The translations under genes and the position numbers were made by a program. From assembly GCF_013170845.1 (NCBI RefSeq), contig NZ_CP033367.1, positions 4,589,001-4,653,000 of the forward strand: a stretch of DNA of 64,000 bases, written 5' to 3'. Shown piece by piece: positions 48,028 through 61,660 of the stretch (positions are counted from its first letter, which is position 1; each line of letters starts with the position of its first letter). The notes under the pieces are model-generated. The model was not told the origin of the DNA. It did no database searches and saw only the letters and a list, made by a program, of their open reading frames with translations. This stretch comes from Mesorhizobium loti R88b. GTDB lineage: Bacteria > Pseudomonadota > Alphaproteobacteria > Rhizobiales > Rhizobiaceae.

Positions 48028-48117
48028 TTTGTTGTCCTCGTCACTTCTCTTGTTTCAGGTCTCTGTCTTCGGAAACGATCCGAAGACCGGATTCCACTTT
48101 GCGGGTCAGCTGCCAGA

Positions 48118-48516
48118 TCAGAAGATCTGGCAGAGGATCTCGCCGCCGACATTCTGTTCACGCGCTTCATGGTCGGCCATCACGCCCTTCGGCGTCGAAA
48201 GGATGGCGATGCCGAGACCGTTGGCGACGTGCGGGATCGACTTGGCCGAGACGTAAACGCGGCGGCCCGGCTTCGAAACGCGGGCGATTTCACGCACGAC
48301 CGGCGCGCCGTCGAAATACTTCAGCTCGATTTCGATTTCGGACTTGCCGTTGTCGAAGTCCGTCTGGCTGTAGTCGCGGATGTAGCCTTCAGCCTTCAGC
48401 ACGTCGAGGACGCGGGTGCGCAGACGCGAAGCCGGGGTCGAGACACTCGACTTCTTGCGGCCGTAGGCGTTGCGGATGCGGGTCAGCATATCGCCGAGAG
48501 GATCGCTCAATGACAT
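48118..48516 (-). CDS. rpsH: 30S ribosomal protein S8
   Basis: 132 residues. It opens [25 protein letters not shown] and ends in the conserved [32 protein letters not shown]8 binds helix 21 of 16S rRNA and, in E. coli, represses the spc operon by binding its mRNA; no obvious mimic of that site was searched successfully here. Confidence 0.98.
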   Translation of the reverse strand: MSLSDPLGDMLTRIRNAYGRKKSSVSTPASRLRTRVLDVLKAEGYIRDYSQTDFDNGKSEIEIELKYFDGAPVVREIARVSKPGRRVYVSAKSIPHVANGLGIAILSTPKGVMADHEAREQNVGGEILCQIF

Positions 48517-48528
48517 GTTATGTGCTCC

Positions 48529-48834
48529 TTACCAGCTCGACTTGACCAGGCCCGGGATCTGGCCGTTGTTGCCGAGATCACGAAGCGCGATGCGCGATAC
48601 TTTGAGCTTACGATAGTAGGCACGCGGACGGCCGGTGACTTCGCAGCGGTTGCGGATGCGGATCTTGGCCGAGTTGCGGGGCATGGCGGCAAGCTTGAGC
48701 TGAGCGCGGAAGCGCTCTTCCATCGGCTTGGACTGATCCATGATGATCGCCTTGAGCGCAGCGCGCTTGGGACCGTACTGGTCGGCAAGCTTGCGGCGCC
48801 TGTTGTTCTTCTCGACTGAGCTGGTCTTTGCCAT
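48529..48834 (-). CDS. rpsN: 30S ribosomal protein S14
   Basis: 101 residues, the long zinc-independent form: no CxxC pairs are present. [39 protein letters not shown] is the diagnostic C-terminus. It belongs to the 30S head. Confidence 0.98.
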   Translation of the reverse strand: MAKTSSVEKNNRRRKLADQYGPKRAALKAIIMDQSKPMEERFRAQLKLAAMPRNSAKIRIRNRCEVTGRPRAYYRKLKVSRIALRDLGNNGQIPGLVKSSW

Positions 48835-48861
48835 TTCAGATTTTTCCTTTTCTCGCTGCCG

Positions 48862-49440
48862 TTACTGGCGGAAGGGGAAGTTGAAAGCCTTGAGCAATGC
48901 CCTGGCTTCGTCGTCCGTCTTCGCAGTCGTACAAACGATGACGTCCATGCCCCAGATCTGATCAACCTTGTCGTAGTTGATCTCCGGGAACACGATGTGT
49001 TCCTTGATGCCCATGGCATAGTTGCCACGGCCATCGAAGCTCTTCGGATTCAGTCCGCGAAAGTCGCGGACGCGTGGCAGCGCGATGTTCACGAGGCGGT
49101 CGAGGAACTCGTACATGCGTTCCTTGCGCAGCGTGACCTTGGCGCCGATCGGCATGTTCTCGCGGACCTTGAAGCCGGCGATCGAATTGCGGGCGCGGGT
49201 GACGACGGCCTTCTGGCCGGCGATCATCGCCAGGTCTTCGGCGGCAACCGAAGGCTTCTTCGAATCGGCGGTCGCTTCGCCAACGCCCATGTTCAGCACG
49301 ATCTTGTCGAGGCGCGGAACCTGCATTTCGTTGTCGTAGCCGAACTGCTCCTGCAGCGCCTTGCGGATGGTCTCGTTGTAGACCTGCTTCAGGCGCGGCG
49401 TGTTGGTGGCAGTCGCCTGCTTGGTTTGAGCCTTAGCCAT
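48862..49440 (-). CDS. rplE: 50S ribosomal protein L5
   Basis: 192 residues. Family blocks include [18 protein letters not shown] (about 38-55) and [24 protein letters not shown] (about 143-166). It binds 5S rRNA. The start at 49440 lies inside the end of rplX (8-nt overlap), implying coupling; an upstream extension to 49524 is shadow sequence within rplX. Confidence 0.97.
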   Translation of the reverse strand: MAKAQTKQATATNTPRLKQVYNETIRKALQEQFGYDNEMQVPRLDKIVLNMGVGEATADSKKPSVAAEDLAMIAGQKAVVTRARNSIAGFKVRENMPIGAKVTLRKERMYEFLDRLVNIALPRVRDFRGLNPKSFDGRGNYAMGIKEHIVFPEINYDKVDQIWGMDVIVCTTAKTDDEARALLKAFNFPFRQ

Positions 49441-49747
49441 TGATGACTTCTCCCGAGCGCTTGGCGACGCGCACCTTCTTGCCGTCCTTCTGGAAGATGA
49501 AACCGACGCGGGTCGGCTTGCCATCCTTGGGGTCGGCCAGCGCGATGTTCGACAGCTGGATCGGCGCTTCCTTGGTGATGATCCCGCCCTCTTGGGACTG
49601 GGACTGCTTCTGGTGACGACGGATCATGTTGACGCCGCGCACCAGCGCGGTGTCTTCCTTCGGCTGAACCGAGAGGACTTCGCCCGAACGGCCCTTGTCC
49701 TTGCCGGCCAGAACGACGACCTTGTCGCCTTTTCTAATCTTTTGCAT
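49433..49747 (-). CDS. rplX: 50S ribosomal protein L24
   Basis: 104 residues with the KOW motif [19 protein letters not shown] (about 7-25). It is an early assembly initiator of the large subunit. Overlaps rplE by 8 nt. Confidence 0.98.
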   Translation of the reverse strand: MQKIRKGDKVVVLAGKDKGRSGEVLSVQPKEDTALVRGVNMIRRHQKQSQSQEGGIITKEAPIQLSNIALADPKDGKPTRVGFIFQKDGKKVRVAKRSGEVING

Positions 49748-49759
49748 TGGTCCGGCTCC

Positions 49760-50128
49760 TTACAGCACTTCAGGCGCGAGCGAGATGATCTTCATGTGGT
49801 TCTTGGCGCGGAGTTCGCGCGGAACCGGTCCGAAGATACGCGTGCCGATCGGCTCTTTCTTGTTGTCGACGAGAACGGCCGCGTTCTTGTCGAAACGGAT
49901 CACGCTGCCGTCCGGGCGGCGGATGTCCTTGGCCGTGCGAACCACGACCGCCTTCATCACATCGCCCTTCTTAACGCGGCCGCGCGGAATGGCTTCCTTG
50001 ATCGACACCACGATGATGTCGCCCACGGAAGCGTATTTCCGCTTCGAGCCGCCCAGCACCTTGATGCACATGACACGACGCGCGCCGGAATTATCCGCCA
50101 CGTCGAGGTTTGTTTGCATCTGAATCAT
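49760..50128 (-). CDS. rplN: 50S ribosomal protein L14
   Basis: 122 residues, the standard length. [27 protein letters not shown] opens the protein and [23 protein letters not shown] closes it. It bridges to 16S rRNA helix 14. Confidence 0.98.
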   Translation of the reverse strand: MIQMQTNLDVADNSGARRVMCIKVLGGSKRKYASVGDIIVVSIKEAIPRGRVKKGDVMKAVVVRTAKDIRRPDGSVIRFDKNAAVLVDNKKEPIGTRIFGPVPRELRAKNHMKIISLAPEVL

Positions 50129-50200
50129 GACTGGCCGCCTTCTTCTTTTCTAACGGGATGGGCTCTAAGCCCCTCCCCGGTCTGTCCAAAATTCGTTTGT

Positions 50201-50440
50201 TTACGCCTGGTCCGAAGACACAACGATCCAGCGCTTATCCTTGGAAATCGGCTTCGATTCCTGGATGAACACCTGATCGCCAACCTTGTGGGCGTTGTTC
50301 TCGTCGTGCGCCTTGTACTTCTTGGTCATGCGCACGGTCTTCTTCATCACGGGATGCGTGAAGCGCCGTTCGACCTTGACGACAACCGTCTTCTCGTTCT
50401 TGTCGCTGACGACGGTGCCCTGCAGAATGCGCTTTGGCAT
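50201..50440 (-). CDS. rpsQ: 30S ribosomal protein S17
   Basis: 79 residues. [34 protein letters not shown] opens the OB-fold protein. It is an early 30S assembly factor binding 16S rRNA helix 11. Confidence 0.98.
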   Translation of the reverse strand: MPKRILQGTVVSDKNEKTVVVKVERRFTHPVMKKTVRMTKKYKAHDENNAHKVGDQVFIQESKPISKDKRWIVVSSDQA

Positions 50441-50451
50441 GGTTTTCGTCC

Positions 50452-50652
50452 TTAAGCCTTCTTAGCCGCGGACTTTTCCGCAGCGATGGTCTTGATGCGC
50501 GCAATGTCCTTACGGACCTGTCTCACGCGCGCGGTCTTCTCGAGCTGGCCGGTGGCCTTCTGGAAGCGCAGGTTGAACTGCTCCTTCTTCAGGCTGGCCA
50601 GGTCGTCGGTCAGCTGATCCTGGGTCTTGGTCCGGATGTCTTCGGCTTTCAT
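50452..50652 (-). CDS. rpmC: 50S ribosomal protein L29
   Basis: 66 residues, two-helix protein: [55 protein letters not shown]. It sits by the tunnel exit and helps bind trigger factor and SRP. The frame extends to 50751 across the rplP end; the family start is 50652. Confidence 0.98.
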   Translation of the reverse strand: MKAEDIRTKTQDQLTDDLASLKKEQFNLRFQKATGQLEKTARVRQVRKDIARIKTIAAEKSAAKKA

Positions 50653-50665
50653 GATCAGCCCGTCC

Positions 50666-51079
50666 TTATTCTGCGATGCGCTGTACGAAGCGCGTCTTGA
50701 CCGAGAGCTTGGCCGCGCCGAGACGCAGCGCCTCACGGGCGGTTTCTTCATTGACGCCGTCGATCTCGAACATGATGCGGCCCGGCTTGACGCGCGCCGC
50801 CCAGTAGTCGACCGCGCCCTTGCCCTTGCCCATGCGGACTTCGGTCGGCTTCGAAGTGACCGGCACGTCCGGGAAAATACGGATCCAGACGCGACCAGCG
50901 CGCTTCATTTCACGGGTGATCGCGCGGCGGGCCGCCTCGATCTCACGTGCAGTGACGCGGTTCGGCTCAAGCGCCTTCAGCCCGAAACCACCGAAATCCA
51001 GGTTGGTGCCGCCCTTTGCGGTACCATGGATACGGCCCTTGAACTGCTTGCGGAACTTTGTGCGCTTTGGCTGCAGCAT
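50666..51079 (-). CDS. rplP: 50S ribosomal protein L16
   Basis: 137 residues. [24 protein letters not shown] start and [23 protein letters not shown] (about 48-70) are L16 signatures. It lies near the A site and peptidyl-transferase centre. Confidence 0.98.
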   Translation of the reverse strand: MLQPKRTKFRKQFKGRIHGTAKGGTNLDFGGFGLKALEPNRVTAREIEAARRAITREMKRAGRVWIRIFPDVPVTSKPTEVRMGKGKGAVDYWAARVKPGRIMFEIDGVNEETAREALRLGAAKLSVKTRFVQRIAE

Positions 51080-51106
51080 CGTTCTAACTCCAAATTCCTA
51101 AATGTC

Positions 51107-51832
51107 TCAGGCGTTTTCGCGACGACGACCGCGTTCGCGATCACCACCACCGCCATGCGCAGCATCACCCTCGGTCGCGCGGCGTTCCGAAGCCATCGGA
51201 TCGTGCTCGAGGATCTCGCCCTTGAATACCCAGACCTTGACGCCGCAGATGCCGTACGCCGTATGCGCTTCAGCCGTGCCGTAGTCGACATCGGCACGCA
51301 GCGTATGCAGCGGAACGCGACCTTCGCGGTACCATTCCATGCGCGCGATCTCGGCGCCGCCGAGACGGCCGGAGCAGTTGATGCGGATGCCTTCGGCACC
51401 GAGGCGCATCGCCGACTGGACGGCGCGCTTCATGGCACGACGGAAAGCGATACGGCGCTCGAGCTGCTGGGCGATCGACTGGGCGACCAGGGTCGCGTCG
51501 ATTTCCGGCTTACGCACTTCGACGATGTTGAGGTGCGTCTCGGACTTCGTCATCTCCATCAGCTTCTTGCGAAGCTTCTCGATGTCGGCGCCCTTCTTGC
51601 CGATGATCAGACCCGGGCGCGCGGCATGGATGGTGACGCGGCACTTCTTGTGCGGGCGCTCGATCACGACCTTGGAGATCGCGGCCTGCTTGAGTTCCTT
51701 CTCAAGATACTTGCGGATCTTGATGTCCTCATGCAGCAGCTTGCCGTACTCGCCGGTGTTCGCGAACCAGCGCGAATCCCAGGTGCGGTTGATGCCGAGG
51801 CGCAGACCGATCGGATTGACTTTCTGGCCCAT
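51107..51832 (-). CDS. rpsC: 30S ribosomal protein S3
   Basis: 241 residues. It begins [23 protein letters not shown]. The KH domain [16 protein letters not shown] (about 74-89) and [17 protein letters not shown] (about 193-209) follow. The end is an Arg/Gly-rich tail, [19 protein letters not shown]. It forms part of the mRNA entry helicase. Its ATG shares one base with the rplV stop. Confidence 0.98.
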   Translation of the reverse strand: MGQKVNPIGLRLGINRTWDSRWFANTGEYGKLLHEDIKIRKYLEKELKQAAISKVVIERPHKKCRVTIHAARPGLIIGKKGADIEKLRKKLMEMTKSETHLNIVEVRKPEIDATLVAQSIAQQLERRIAFRRAMKRAVQSAMRLGAEGIRINCSGRLGGAEIARMEWYREGRVPLHTLRADVDYGTAEAHTAYGICGVKVWVFKGEILEHDPMASERRATEGDAAHGGGGDRERGRRRENA

Positions 51833-52221
51833 TATGCGGCCTCCCCTTTTTCTTCGACTTCACGAACGACGATCGTGAGGTGCGAGAACGGCTTCTCGAT
51901 GCGGCTGGCGCGACCACGGCCACGGGCGTGGAAACGCTTCATGACGATCGACTTGCCGACATAGGCTTCCGCCACCACCAGCGCATCGACATCGAGGTCG
52001 TGGTTGTTTTCCGCGTTGGCGATCGCCGATTCCAGCGTCTTCTTGACCGTGCCGGAAATCCGCTTGGCCGAGAATTCGAGGTCGGAAAGCGCTGTCGCGA
52101 CCTTCTTGCCGCGGATGAGCGCGGCAACGAGGTTCAGCTTCTGCGGGCTGATACGGATCGTGCGCAATACGGCGCGCGCTTCGTTATCAGCAAGCCTGCG
52201 CGGAGCTTTGGCCTTGCCCAT
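51832..52221 (-). CDS. rplV: 50S ribosomal protein L22
   Basis: 129 residues. The long hairpin that lines the exit tunnel is seen as [34 protein letters not shown] near the C-terminus. The stop overlaps the rpsC start by one base (TAATG). Confidence 0.98.
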   Translation of the reverse strand: MGKAKAPRRLADNEARAVLRTIRISPQKLNLVAALIRGKKVATALSDLEFSAKRISGTVKKTLESAIANAENNHDLDVDALVVAEAYVGKSIVMKRFHARGRGRASRIEKPFSHLTIVVREVEEKGEAA

Positions 52222-52223
52222 GA

Positions 52224-52502
52224 TTATTTCCTCTTCGCCTTCTTATCCGCGCCGTGACCGTAATAGGTCCGCGTCGGAGCGAATTCACCGAACTTATGAC
52301 CGACCATGTCCTCGTTCACCGAGACGGGAACGTGCTTCTGGCCGTTGTAGACACCGAAGGTGAAGCCGACGAACTGCGGCAGGATGGTGGAGCGACGGCT
52401 CCACATCTTGATCACCTCATTGCGACCACCTTCACGAACCTTGTCCACCTTCTTGAGAAGGTAGCCGTCGATGAAGGGGCCTTTCCAAATAGAACGAGTC
52501 AC
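52224..52502 (-). CDS. rpsS: 30S ribosomal protein S19
   Basis: 92 residues. [19 protein letters not shown] and [25 protein letters not shown] are diagnostic. It forms a complex with S13 in the 30S head. Two nucleotides separate it from rplV. Confidence 0.98.
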   Translation of the reverse strand: MTRSIWKGPFIDGYLLKKVDKVREGGRNEVIKMWSRRSTILPQFVGFTFGVYNGQKHVPVSVNEDMVGHKFGEFAPTRTYYGHGADKKAKRK

Positions 52503-52518
52503 TTGGCGTTACCTCTTC

Positions 52519-53352
52519 TTAGCTCTTGCGCTGATGGCGCGAGCGCAGGATGAACTTGTCGGTCGCCTTGTTGGACCGCGTCTTCTTGCCCTTGGTCGGC
52601 TTGCCCCACGGGCTGACCGGATGACGGCCACCGGAGGTGCGGCCTTCGCCACCGCCGTGCGGATGGTCGACCGGGTTCATGGTCACGCCGCGATTGTGCG
52701 GGCGCTTGCCACGCCAAACCGTGCGGCCGGCCTTGCCGTCGTTGATGTTGCCGTGGTCCGGATTGGACACGGCACCGACGGTGGCCATGCAGGAGCCGTG
52801 AACGACACGCTGCTCGCCCGAATTGAGGCGCAGGATCGCCATGCCCTGGTCGCGGCCGACCAGCTGGCCGTAGCCACCGGCCGAACGAGCGACCTGGGCA
52901 CCCTTGCCCGGCTTCAGCTCGATGTTGTGGACGATCGTGCCGACCGGCATCGAGGCCAGCGGCATCGCATTGCCCGGCTTCACGTCGACCGCTTCGCCGG
53001 CCACGATCTTGTCGCCGGGAGCCAGACGCTGCGGGGCAATGATGTAGGACAGCTCGCCATCATCATACTTGATCAGCGCGATGAAGGCGGTGCGGTTCGG
53101 ATCGTATTCGATACGCTCGACCGTGCCGACGACGTCGAACTTGCGGCGCTTGAAGTCGATGATGCGGTACGAACGCTTGTGACCGCCGCCGATGAAGCGG
53201 GCCGTGATGCGACCGTGATTGTTGCGGCCGCCCGACTTGGTCAGGCCTTCGGTCAGACCCTTGACGGGCTTGCCCTTGTAGAGGCCCGAGCGGTCGACGA
53301 TGACCAGCTGGCGGGTGCTCGGCGTTACCGGGTTGAATTTTTTCAGTGCCAT
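52519..53352 (-). CDS. rplB: 50S ribosomal protein L2
   Basis: 277 residues. [31 protein letters not shown] opens it, and [14 protein letters not shown] (about 226-239) carries the conserved His near the peptidyl-transferase centre. Needed for subunit joining and peptide-bond formation. Confidence 0.98.
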   Translation of the reverse strand: MALKKFNPVTPSTRQLVIVDRSGLYKGKPVKGLTEGLTKSGGRNNHGRITARFIGGGHKRSYRIIDFKRRKFDVVGTVERIEYDPNRTAFIALIKYDDGELSYIIAPQRLAPGDKIVAGEAVDVKPGNAMPLASMPVGTIVHNIELKPGKGAQVARSAGGYGQLVGRDQGMAILRLNSGEQRVVHGSCMATVGAVSNPDHGNINDGKAGRTVWRGKRPHNRGVTMNPVDHPHGGGEGRTSGGRHPVSPWGKPTKGKKTRSNKATDKFILRSRHQRKS

Positions 53353-53374
53353 TGTTCTGTCCTCGCGGCCTTGC

Positions 53375-53668
53375 TCAGAGACCCGTCGCGACGTCGATCG
53401 ACTGGCCGTCGGCCAGTGTCACAATCGCCTTCTTGACGTCGCTCTGGCGGCCAACCGTGCCACGGAAGCGCTTGATCTTGCCCTTGCGGACAAGCGTGTT
53501 CACGGCCATCACCTTGACGCCAAACAGCGCTTCGACGGCAGCCTTGATTTCCGGCTTCGACGCCTTCTTGGCGACGTTGAAGACGACCTGGTTGTTCTCG
53601 GAGGCCATGGTCGACTTTTCAGTGATCGCCGGCGAGACGATCACGTCATAATGACGAAGGTCGGTCAT
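53375..53668 (-). CDS. rplW: 50S ribosomal protein L23
   Basis: 97 residues. [45 protein letters not shown] is the conserved body. It is the exit-tunnel docking site for trigger factor and SRP. It overlaps rplD by 4 nt. Confidence 0.98.
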   Translation of the reverse strand: MTDLRHYDVIVSPAITEKSTMASENNQVVFNVAKKASKPEIKAAVEALFGVKVMAVNTLVRKGKIKRFRGTVGRQSDVKKAIVTLADGQSIDVATGL

Positions 53669-54285
53669 TTAAAGCGCTCCTCGAGAGCCTCGACGGCGGC
53701 CTTGGAAAGGACCAGCGTGCCGCGGCGCAGAATGTCGTAGACGTTGATGCCCTGGATGGGCAGCACGTCGATGTTTGGAATGTTGGTCGCGGCCAGCTTG
53801 AAGTTATTGTCAAGCTCGGCGCCGCCAATCAACAGGGCGTTGGTCAGGCCCAGCGTCGCAAAATTCGCGATCAGCGCCTTGGTCTTGGCCTCGGTCAGCT
53901 TCAGCTCGTCGATGATGATGATCGACGCGCTCTTGGCCTTGGCCGAGAGTGCATGCTTGAGGCCAAGCGCACGAACCTTCTTGGGCAGTTCATGCTCGTG
54001 GCTGCGAACGACCGGGCCGTGGGCCTTGCCGCCGCCGCGGAACTGCGGAGCGCGTGCCGAATGGTGACGGGCGCGGCCCGTACCCTTCTGCTTGTACATC
54101 TTGGCGCCGGTGCGCGCGATTTCGGCGCGGCCCTTGGCCTTGTGCGTGCCCTGCTGCTTCTTGGCAAGCTGCCAGCGCACGACGCGCTGCAGGATGTCCT
54201 CGCGCGGATCAAGGCCGAAAATCCCGTCGGAGAGTTCCACTTTGCCGGCGTCTTTACCGCCGAGCGTTGTGATCTTGAGATCCAT
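53665..54285 (-). CDS. rplD: 50S ribosomal protein L4
   Basis: 206 residues. The tunnel loop reads [30 protein letters not shown] (about 62-91). In E. coli L4 represses its own S10 operon; whether this holds in alphaproteobacteria is not shown. It shares one base with the rplC stop. Confidence 0.98.
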   Translation of the reverse strand: MDLKITTLGGKDAGKVELSDGIFGLDPREDILQRVVRWQLAKKQQGTHKAKGRAEIARTGAKMYKQKGTGRARHHSARAPQFRGGGKAHGPVVRSHEHELPKKVRALGLKHALSAKAKSASIIIIDELKLTEAKTKALIANFATLGLTNALLIGGAELDNNFKLAATNIPNIDVLPIQGINVYDILRRGTLVLSKAAVEALEERFK

Positions 54286-54998
54286 TATTCTGCTCCCTCT
54301 GCGGCCGGAGCCTCGTTCTTGACGACGGCACGGATCGCGGCGGGCTTCGGCGCATTGGCCGGCAGTGCCACCTTGGCCGCATCGCGGACCAGGATCCAGG
54401 CGCCCTTCGATCCGGGAACCGCACCGCGGATCAGGATCAGGCCGCGGTCGGCGTCGGTCGAAACGATCTCGACATTCTGTGTGGTGACCCGGGTGTCGCC
54501 CATGTGGCCAGCCATATGCTTGCCCTTGAACACCTTGCCCGGGTCCTGACGCTGGCCGGTCGAACCGTGTGTACGGTGCGAGACCGAGTTACCGTGCGTC
54601 GCGCGGCCACCACCCATGTGGTGGCGCTTGATGACGCCCTGGAAACCCTTGCCGATCGTCGTGCCCGTCACATCGACCTTCTGGCCGGCGACGAAGTGCT
54701 CGACGGTGATCTCGGCGCCGACATCGATCATATTGTCGGCGGAGACGCGGAATTCGGCGACTTTCGCTTTCGGCTCGACGGAAGCAGTCGCGAAATGGCC
54801 GCGCAGCGCCTTCGACGTGTTCTTCACCTTGGCGAGGCCAACGCCGAGCTGAACGGCGGTGTAGCCATTCTTCTCCTGCGTGCGCTGCGCCACGACCTGG
54901 CAGTTCTCCATCTGGAGAACGGTGACGGGAACATGTTCCCCGGCATCGTTATAGATGCGGGTCATTCCCACCTTCTTTGCAATCACACCTGAACGCAT
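54285..54998 (-). CDS. rplC: 50S ribosomal protein L3
   Basis: 237 residues. [29 protein letters not shown] and the tip [27 protein letters not shown] (about 131-157, holding the Gln that is methylated in E. coli) are typical. The C-terminus is extended and Ala/Lys-rich, as in other rhizobia. ATG 54998 fits; the frame to 55034 was rejected. Confidence 0.97.
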   Translation of the reverse strand: MRSGVIAKKVGMTRIYNDAGEHVPVTVLQMENCQVVAQRTQEKNGYTAVQLGVGLAKVKNTSKALRGHFATASVEPKAKVAEFRVSADNMIDVGAEITVEHFVAGQKVDVTGTTIGKGFQGVIKRHHMGGGRATHGNSVSHRTHGSTGQRQDPGKVFKGKHMAGHMGDTRVTTQNVEIVSTDADRGLILIRGAVPGSKGAWILVRDAAKVALPANAPKPAAIRAVVKNEAPAAEGAE

Positions 54999-55059
54999 CG
55001 GTTCAATTCCTTTAGAGTTCCGGGCCAGGGGCACCGCCCCTTACCGCGCTCTCATTCCC

Positions 55060-55368
55060 TTAGAGCTTGATCTCGACGTCGACGCCGGCGGCCAAATCGA
55101 GCTTCATCAAAGCATCGACGGTCTGCGGGGTCGGATCGACGATGTCGAGCAGACGCTTGTGCGTGCGCATCTCGAACTGCTCGCGGCTCTTCTTGTCGAC
55201 GTGAGGCGACCGGTTAACCGTGAACTTTTCAATCCGCGTCGGCAGCGGAATGGGGCCGCGGACGTTTGCCCCGGTGCGCTTGGCCGTCGACACGATTTCC
55301 TTCGTCGAGGCGTCAAGCACGCGGTGATCAAACGCCTTCAGGCGGATGCGGATATTCTGTCCGTTCAT
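55060..55368 (-). CDS. rpsJ: 30S ribosomal protein S10
   Basis: 102 residues. [21 protein letters not shown] and [28 protein letters not shown] are diagnostic. Besides its place in the 30S head it is the NusE antitermination factor. It follows tuf, joining the str and S10 clusters without a recognised terminator. Confidence 0.98.
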   Translation of the reverse strand: MNGQNIRIRLKAFDHRVLDASTKEIVSTAKRTGANVRGPIPLPTRIEKFTVNRSPHVDKKSREQFEMRTHKRLLDIVDPTPQTVDALMKLDLAAGVDVEIKL

Positions 55369-55437
55369 GCGTCAATTCCTTGTTCTGGCGCGGCGCGGGC
55401 AACTTCCGCGCCCGCGACAGATCGGTTTAAGTCCAAA

Positions 55438-56613
55438 TTACTCTTTGATGGTGACGACGATGCCGGCACCGACGGTGCGGCCGCCTTCACGGATGGCGAA
55501 GCGCAGCTTCTCTTCCATGGCGATCGGCACGATCAGCTCGACATCGACCGTGATGTTGTCGCCAGGCATGACCATCTCGGTGCCTTCCGGCAGCGACACG
55601 ATGCCGGTCACGTCGGTCGTGCGGAAGTAGAACTGCGGACGGTAGTTGGTGAAGAACGGCGTGTGACGGCCACCTTCGTCCTTGGTCAGGATGTAGGCTT
55701 CGGCCACGAACTTCTTGTGCGGCTTCACCGTGCCGGGCTTGGCCAGAACCTGGCCGCGCTCGACACCTTCACGATCAACGCCACGCAGCAGCGCGCCGAT
55801 GTTGTCGCCAGCCTGGCCCTGATCGAGCAGCTTGCGGAACATTTCAACGCCCGTGCAGGTCGTCTTGGTCGTCGGACGGATGCCGATGATCTCGAGTTCC
55901 TCGCCAACCTTGACGATCCCGCGCTCGACGCGGCCGGTCACGACCGTGCCACGGCCCGAGATCGAGAACACGTCTTCGATCGGCATCAGGAACGGCTTGT
56001 CGAGCGGACGAACCGGCGTCGGGATGTAGGCGTCGACCGCAGCCATCAGCTCGCGGATCGCGTCTTCGCCGATCGTCTTGTTGGAATCTTCAAGAGCAGC
56101 CAGCGCCGAACCCTTGACGATCGGAATGTCGTCGCCGGGGAATTCGTTCTTCGACAGAAGCTCGCGAACCTCGAGCTCGACCAGTTCGAGCAGCTCGGCG
56201 TCGTCGACCTGGTCGACCTTGTTCAAAAACACCACGATCGACGGCACGCCGACCTGACGGGCAAGCAGGATGTGCTCGCGGGTCTGCGGCATCGGGCCGT
56301 CGGCGGCCGAAACGACCAGGATCGCGCCGTCCATCTGCGCGGCACCAGTGATCATGTTCTTCACATAGTCGGCGTGGCCGGGGCAGTCGACGTGGGCGTA
56401 GTGGCGGGCAGCCGTCTCGTATTCGACGTGAGCCGTCGAGATGGTGATGCCGCGGGCCTTCTCTTCGGGCGCCGCATCGATCTGGTCGTAGCGTTTGTAC
56501 TCGCCAAAATACTTCGTGATCGCCGCCGTCAGCGACGTCTTGCCGTGATCGACGTGACCAATCGTGCCGATGTTCACATGAGGCTTGTTACGCTCGAATT
56601 TACCTTTTGCCAT
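55438..56613 (-). CDS. tuf: elongation factor Tu
   Basis: 391 residues. G1 GHVDHGKT (19-26), G3 DCPGHADYV and G4 NKVD are seen. The switch I region [13 protein letters not shown] and the C-terminal [10 protein letters not shown] complete the picture. It brings aminoacyl-tRNA to the ribosome. Alphaproteobacteria commonly have a second tuf elsewhere; only this copy is in the window. Confidence 0.98.
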   Translation of the reverse strand: MAKGKFERNKPHVNIGTIGHVDHGKTSLTAAITKYFGEYKRYDQIDAAPEEKARGITISTAHVEYETAARHYAHVDCPGHADYVKNMITGAAQMDGAILVVSAADGPMPQTREHILLARQVGVPSIVVFLNKVDQVDDAELLELVELEVRELLSKNEFPGDDIPIVKGSALAALEDSNKTIGEDAIRELMAAVDAYIPTPVRPLDKPFLMPIEDVFSISGRGTVVTGRVERGIVKVGEELEIIGIRPTTKTTCTGVEMFRKLLDQGQAGDNIGALLRGVDREGVERGQVLAKPGTVKPHKKFVAEAYILTKDEGGRHTPFFTNYRPQFYFRTTDVTGIVSLPEGTEMVMPGDNITVDVELIVPIAMEEKLRFAIREGGRTVGAGIVVTIKE

Positions 56614-56679
56614 GTGATGTCTCCAATCCTGCTCGCCCGTGCGGGCCTTGAATTAAGTTACTGCTGCAACCCGTTGGGG

Positions 56680-58770
<2,091 letters not shown>

Positions 58771-58799
58771 CGTAGCTGCCTCTCAGTCTCGTTCGCGCT

Positions 58800-59282
<483 letters not shown>

Positions 59283-59327
59283 TCAATCTCATAGCCCGAC
59301 GCATTCGAGCGCCAGGGCCGGAAAATC

Positions 59328-59699
59328 TTACTTCGGCCGCTTGGCGCCGTACTTCGAACGGCGCTGCTTGCGGTTCTTCACACCCTGCGTGTCGAGCACG
59401 CCGCGGATGATGTGGTAGCGAACGCCCGGAAGATCCTTGACGCGGCCGCCGCGGATCATGACCACGGAGTGCTCCTGAAGGTTGTGACCTTCGCCGGGGA
59501 TGTACCCGATCACTTCAAAACCATTGGTCAGGCGGATCTTGGCCACCTTGCGCAGCGCCGAGTTCGGCTTCTTCGGCGTCGTTGTATAGACGCGCGTGCA
59601 GACGCCCCGCTTCTGCGGGTTCTGCTGCATGGCCGGGACCTTGTTGCGCTTCACCGGCGCAATGCGCGGCTTGCGGATCAGCTGGTTGACGGTAGGCAT
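59328..59699 (-). CDS. rpsL: 30S ribosomal protein S12
   Basis: 123 residues. [11 protein letters not shown] start, [18 protein letters not shown] (40-57) and [19 protein letters not shown] (82-100). Lys43 and Lys88, where streptomycin-resistance changes occur, are wild type; Asp89 is the usual methylthiolation site. It is the first gene of the super-operon. The frame is open to 59843 upstream, but MPTVNQL at 59699 is the universal start. Confidence 0.98.
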   Translation of the reverse strand: MPTVNQLIRKPRIAPVKRNKVPAMQQNPQKRGVCTRVYTTTPKKPNSALRKVAKIRLTNGFEVIGYIPGEGHNLQEHSVVMIRGGRVKDLPGVRYHIIRGVLDTQGVKNRKQRRSKYGAKRPK

Positions 59700-60161
59700 T
59701 AAACCCTCTTGTCTCTCAATTCCGTGTCTCGCCCGGTCAGGGCCGCTCAAAGCGTCATTTCCATACGCAAATTCGGGCCATAAACCGCGCCTCGCGGTCT
59801 TGCCCGAACAAATGGCAGAGGAAGCGGAACTCGCTTCGTGCACGCCGGAAATGTCTTTTCGCTCGTAAAACGAACCCTGTTTGAGGCAAACTCCAAAGCG
59901 TGTCGCTTCGGAAGGGAGAGCCTCACATCGGTTCTGACTGGGCGGCTTCTACTCGCAAGCCCGCGAACCGTCAACCCCGGAGTGCCAAATATTGCATTGA
60001 AGCCGGGGCTTGGCAGCCATGCGAAAACCGCATGTAATTTTCTTTCGTCATTTTGCAAGGACGGAGAAGAAAGTGACCGGTTTTCGACTGTTGCGAAGTC
60101 ATGCTTCATGCGAAAAGTCCGCATGAACAGCCCAAATCTCCTCATTCGAAGGAATCGACCC
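59700..60161. other. 462-bp divergent region upstream of rpsL, presumed promoter zone of the super-operon
   Basis: No gene was supported. The promoter of the rpsL-led operon must lie here or in part here, as rpoC ends in its own terminator 4 kb away. No pair of -35/-10 boxes could be chosen with confidence. The plus-strand frame of the next gene is open through most of this region (from 59838), but no start with a good ribosome site is present before 60162. Confidence 0.5.
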
Positions 60162-60443
60162 GTGAACGACAATGAGGAACGGCCGGTCACCATCGTCACC
60201 GGCCGGGTGTGGAAGAAGAAGGGCGGCAAGCCGGAAGGCGTGCATGTCATGCTGGTTGCGCCCGATGACGATTCGGCGGTGCGCCGCGTGCTCGAATCGC
60301 TCGCCGCGGAGGGCTACGCCGAGGCCGAACTCGACCAGATCGGCGACATGGAAGGCGTACCCGACGACGAACCGCATCTGTCGGCATTCCAAGGCGCGCT
60401 CGAAGGCGAAGTCTCGATCGTCACCTTCGACGTGCCGATCTGA
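60162..60443 (+). CDS. small hypothetical protein
   Basis: 93 residues from GTG 60162, which has GAAGGA about 8 nt upstream; alternative ATG at 60123 would add 13 residues. The sequence is highly charged and includes [46 protein letters not shown] and ends [11 protein letters not shown]. It reads like a compact alpha/beta domain without signal or membrane helix. No family was recognised. It is followed after 13 nt by the cysteine-synthase-like gene, so they are probably co-transcribed. Confidence 0.75.
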   Translation: MNDNEERPVTIVTGRVWKKKGGKPEGVHVMLVAPDDDSAVRRVLESLAAEGYAEAELDQIGDMEGVPDDEPHLSAFQGALEGEVSIVTFDVPI

Positions 60444-60456
60444 AACCAGGGCACAG

Positions 60457-61572
60457 ATGATGGCAGGATCGAGAATGGTTGAACCTGCATCCCGGGCCTG
60501 GGCCGACAAGGCGGTCGCCGCGATCGAGGCCGACCAGCACCGCTCTGCGGACACGCATCTTTGGAAACTCGACCTGCCGGCGCCGATGGGAATTGACTTC
60601 TATCTCAAGGATGAATCCACCCATCCGACCGGCAGCCTGAAGCACCGGCTGGCGCGTTCGCTGTTTCTTTATGCTCTGTGCAATGGCCTGGTCCGCGAAG
60701 GCTCGCCAGTGGTCGAAGCCTCATCAGGCTCAACAGCGGTGTCGGAAGCGTATTTCGCCCGCATGATCGGCGTGCCTTTCTACGCAGTGATGCCCCGATC
60801 GACGTCGCGCGAAAAGATCGCCGCGATCGAGCATTATGGCGGCAACTGCCATTTCATCGACGACGGCAGGCGCATCTATGCCGAGTCGGCCGAACTCACC
60901 GAACGGCTCGGCGGCCATTTCATGGACCAGTTCACCCATGCCGAACGCGCCACCGACTGGCGCGGCAACAACAACATTGCCGATTCCATCTTCGGACAGA
61001 TGCGCGAGGAGCGGCATCCCATCCCAAGCTGGATCGTGATGAGTGCCGGTACGGGCGGCACGTCAGCCACGATTGGCCGATACCTGCGCTACAAGCGGCA
61101 CGCCACGCGGCTGTCGGTTGCGGATGTCGAGCGCTCCGCCTTCTTCAAAGGCTTTGCCACGCACGATCGCGATTGTCGCTGCGAACAGCCGTCGCGGATC
61201 GAGGGCATTGGCCGGCCGCGCATGGAGCCGTCCTTCGTGCCTGGCGTCATCGATCACATGCTGCGGGTGCCGGATGCCGTATCGCTGGCGGCGATGCGGG
61301 TTTTGTCGCGCCGGCTCGGCCGCCGTGTCGGCGGCTCGACCGGCACCAACTTCATCGCCATGTGCTTTCAGGCCGCACGTATGGTCGAGCATGGCAAAAC
61401 CGGTTCGCTGGTTACGCTGATCTGCGATTCCGGTGACCGCTATGCCAACACCTACTATTCGGATGAATGGCTGGCAGCCAACGGCCTCGACCCCTCGCCT
61501 TTCGAACCAGTGATCGAGGCCTTTCTGGCGGGCGGAAAGCTGACGTTGCAATTCGAGGAAAGCTGGGGCTGA
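60457..61572 (+). CDS. PLP-dependent cysteine synthase-family enzyme (Cds1-like L-cysteine desulfhydrase)
   Basis: 371 residues. The PLP lysine is Lys62 in [14 protein letters not shown] (51-64), [10 protein letters not shown] (about 88-97) is the substrate loop, and [12 protein letters not shown] binds the cofactor phosphate. The [10 protein letters not shown] form and the C-terminal [10 protein letters not shown] match the Cds1 group, whose Mycobacterium member releases sulfide, ammonia and pyruvate from cysteine. It differs from the CysK-like protein at 5.2-6.2 kb. Start choice between ATG 60457, 60460 and 60475 is open. The small gene upstream may be a partner. Confidence 0.82.
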   Translation: MMAGSRMVEPASRAWADKAVAAIEADQHRSADTHLWKLDLPAPMGIDFYLKDESTHPTGSLKHRLARSLFLYALCNGLVREGSPVVEASSGSTAVSEAYFARMIGVPFYAVMPRSTSREKIAAIEHYGGNCHFIDDGRRIYAESAELTERLGGHFMDQFTHAERATDWRGNNNIADSIFGQMREERHPIPSWIVMSAGTGGTSATIGRYLRYKRHATRLSVADVERSAFFKGFATHDRDCRCEQPSRIEGIGRPRMEPSFVPGVIDHMLRVPDAVSLAAMRVLSRRLGRRVGGSTGTNFIAMCFQAARMVEHGKTGSLVTLICDSGDRYANTYYSDEWLAANGLDPSPFEPVIEAFLAGGKLTLQFEESWG

Positions 61573-61660
61573 GCTTTCGGCTCCCACTGGGCGGCTTCGG
61601 CTTGCCCGGAGCAAGTCTTCTGCTAGAAACGCTCACCATCATCAAACAGACGGAGCGGCC

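Noticed and set aside
59838..60161. An N-terminal extension of the 93-residue protein back to 59838
   Set aside because: The extension has random composition and overlaps the rpsL promoter zone; a ribosome site supports the start at 60162.
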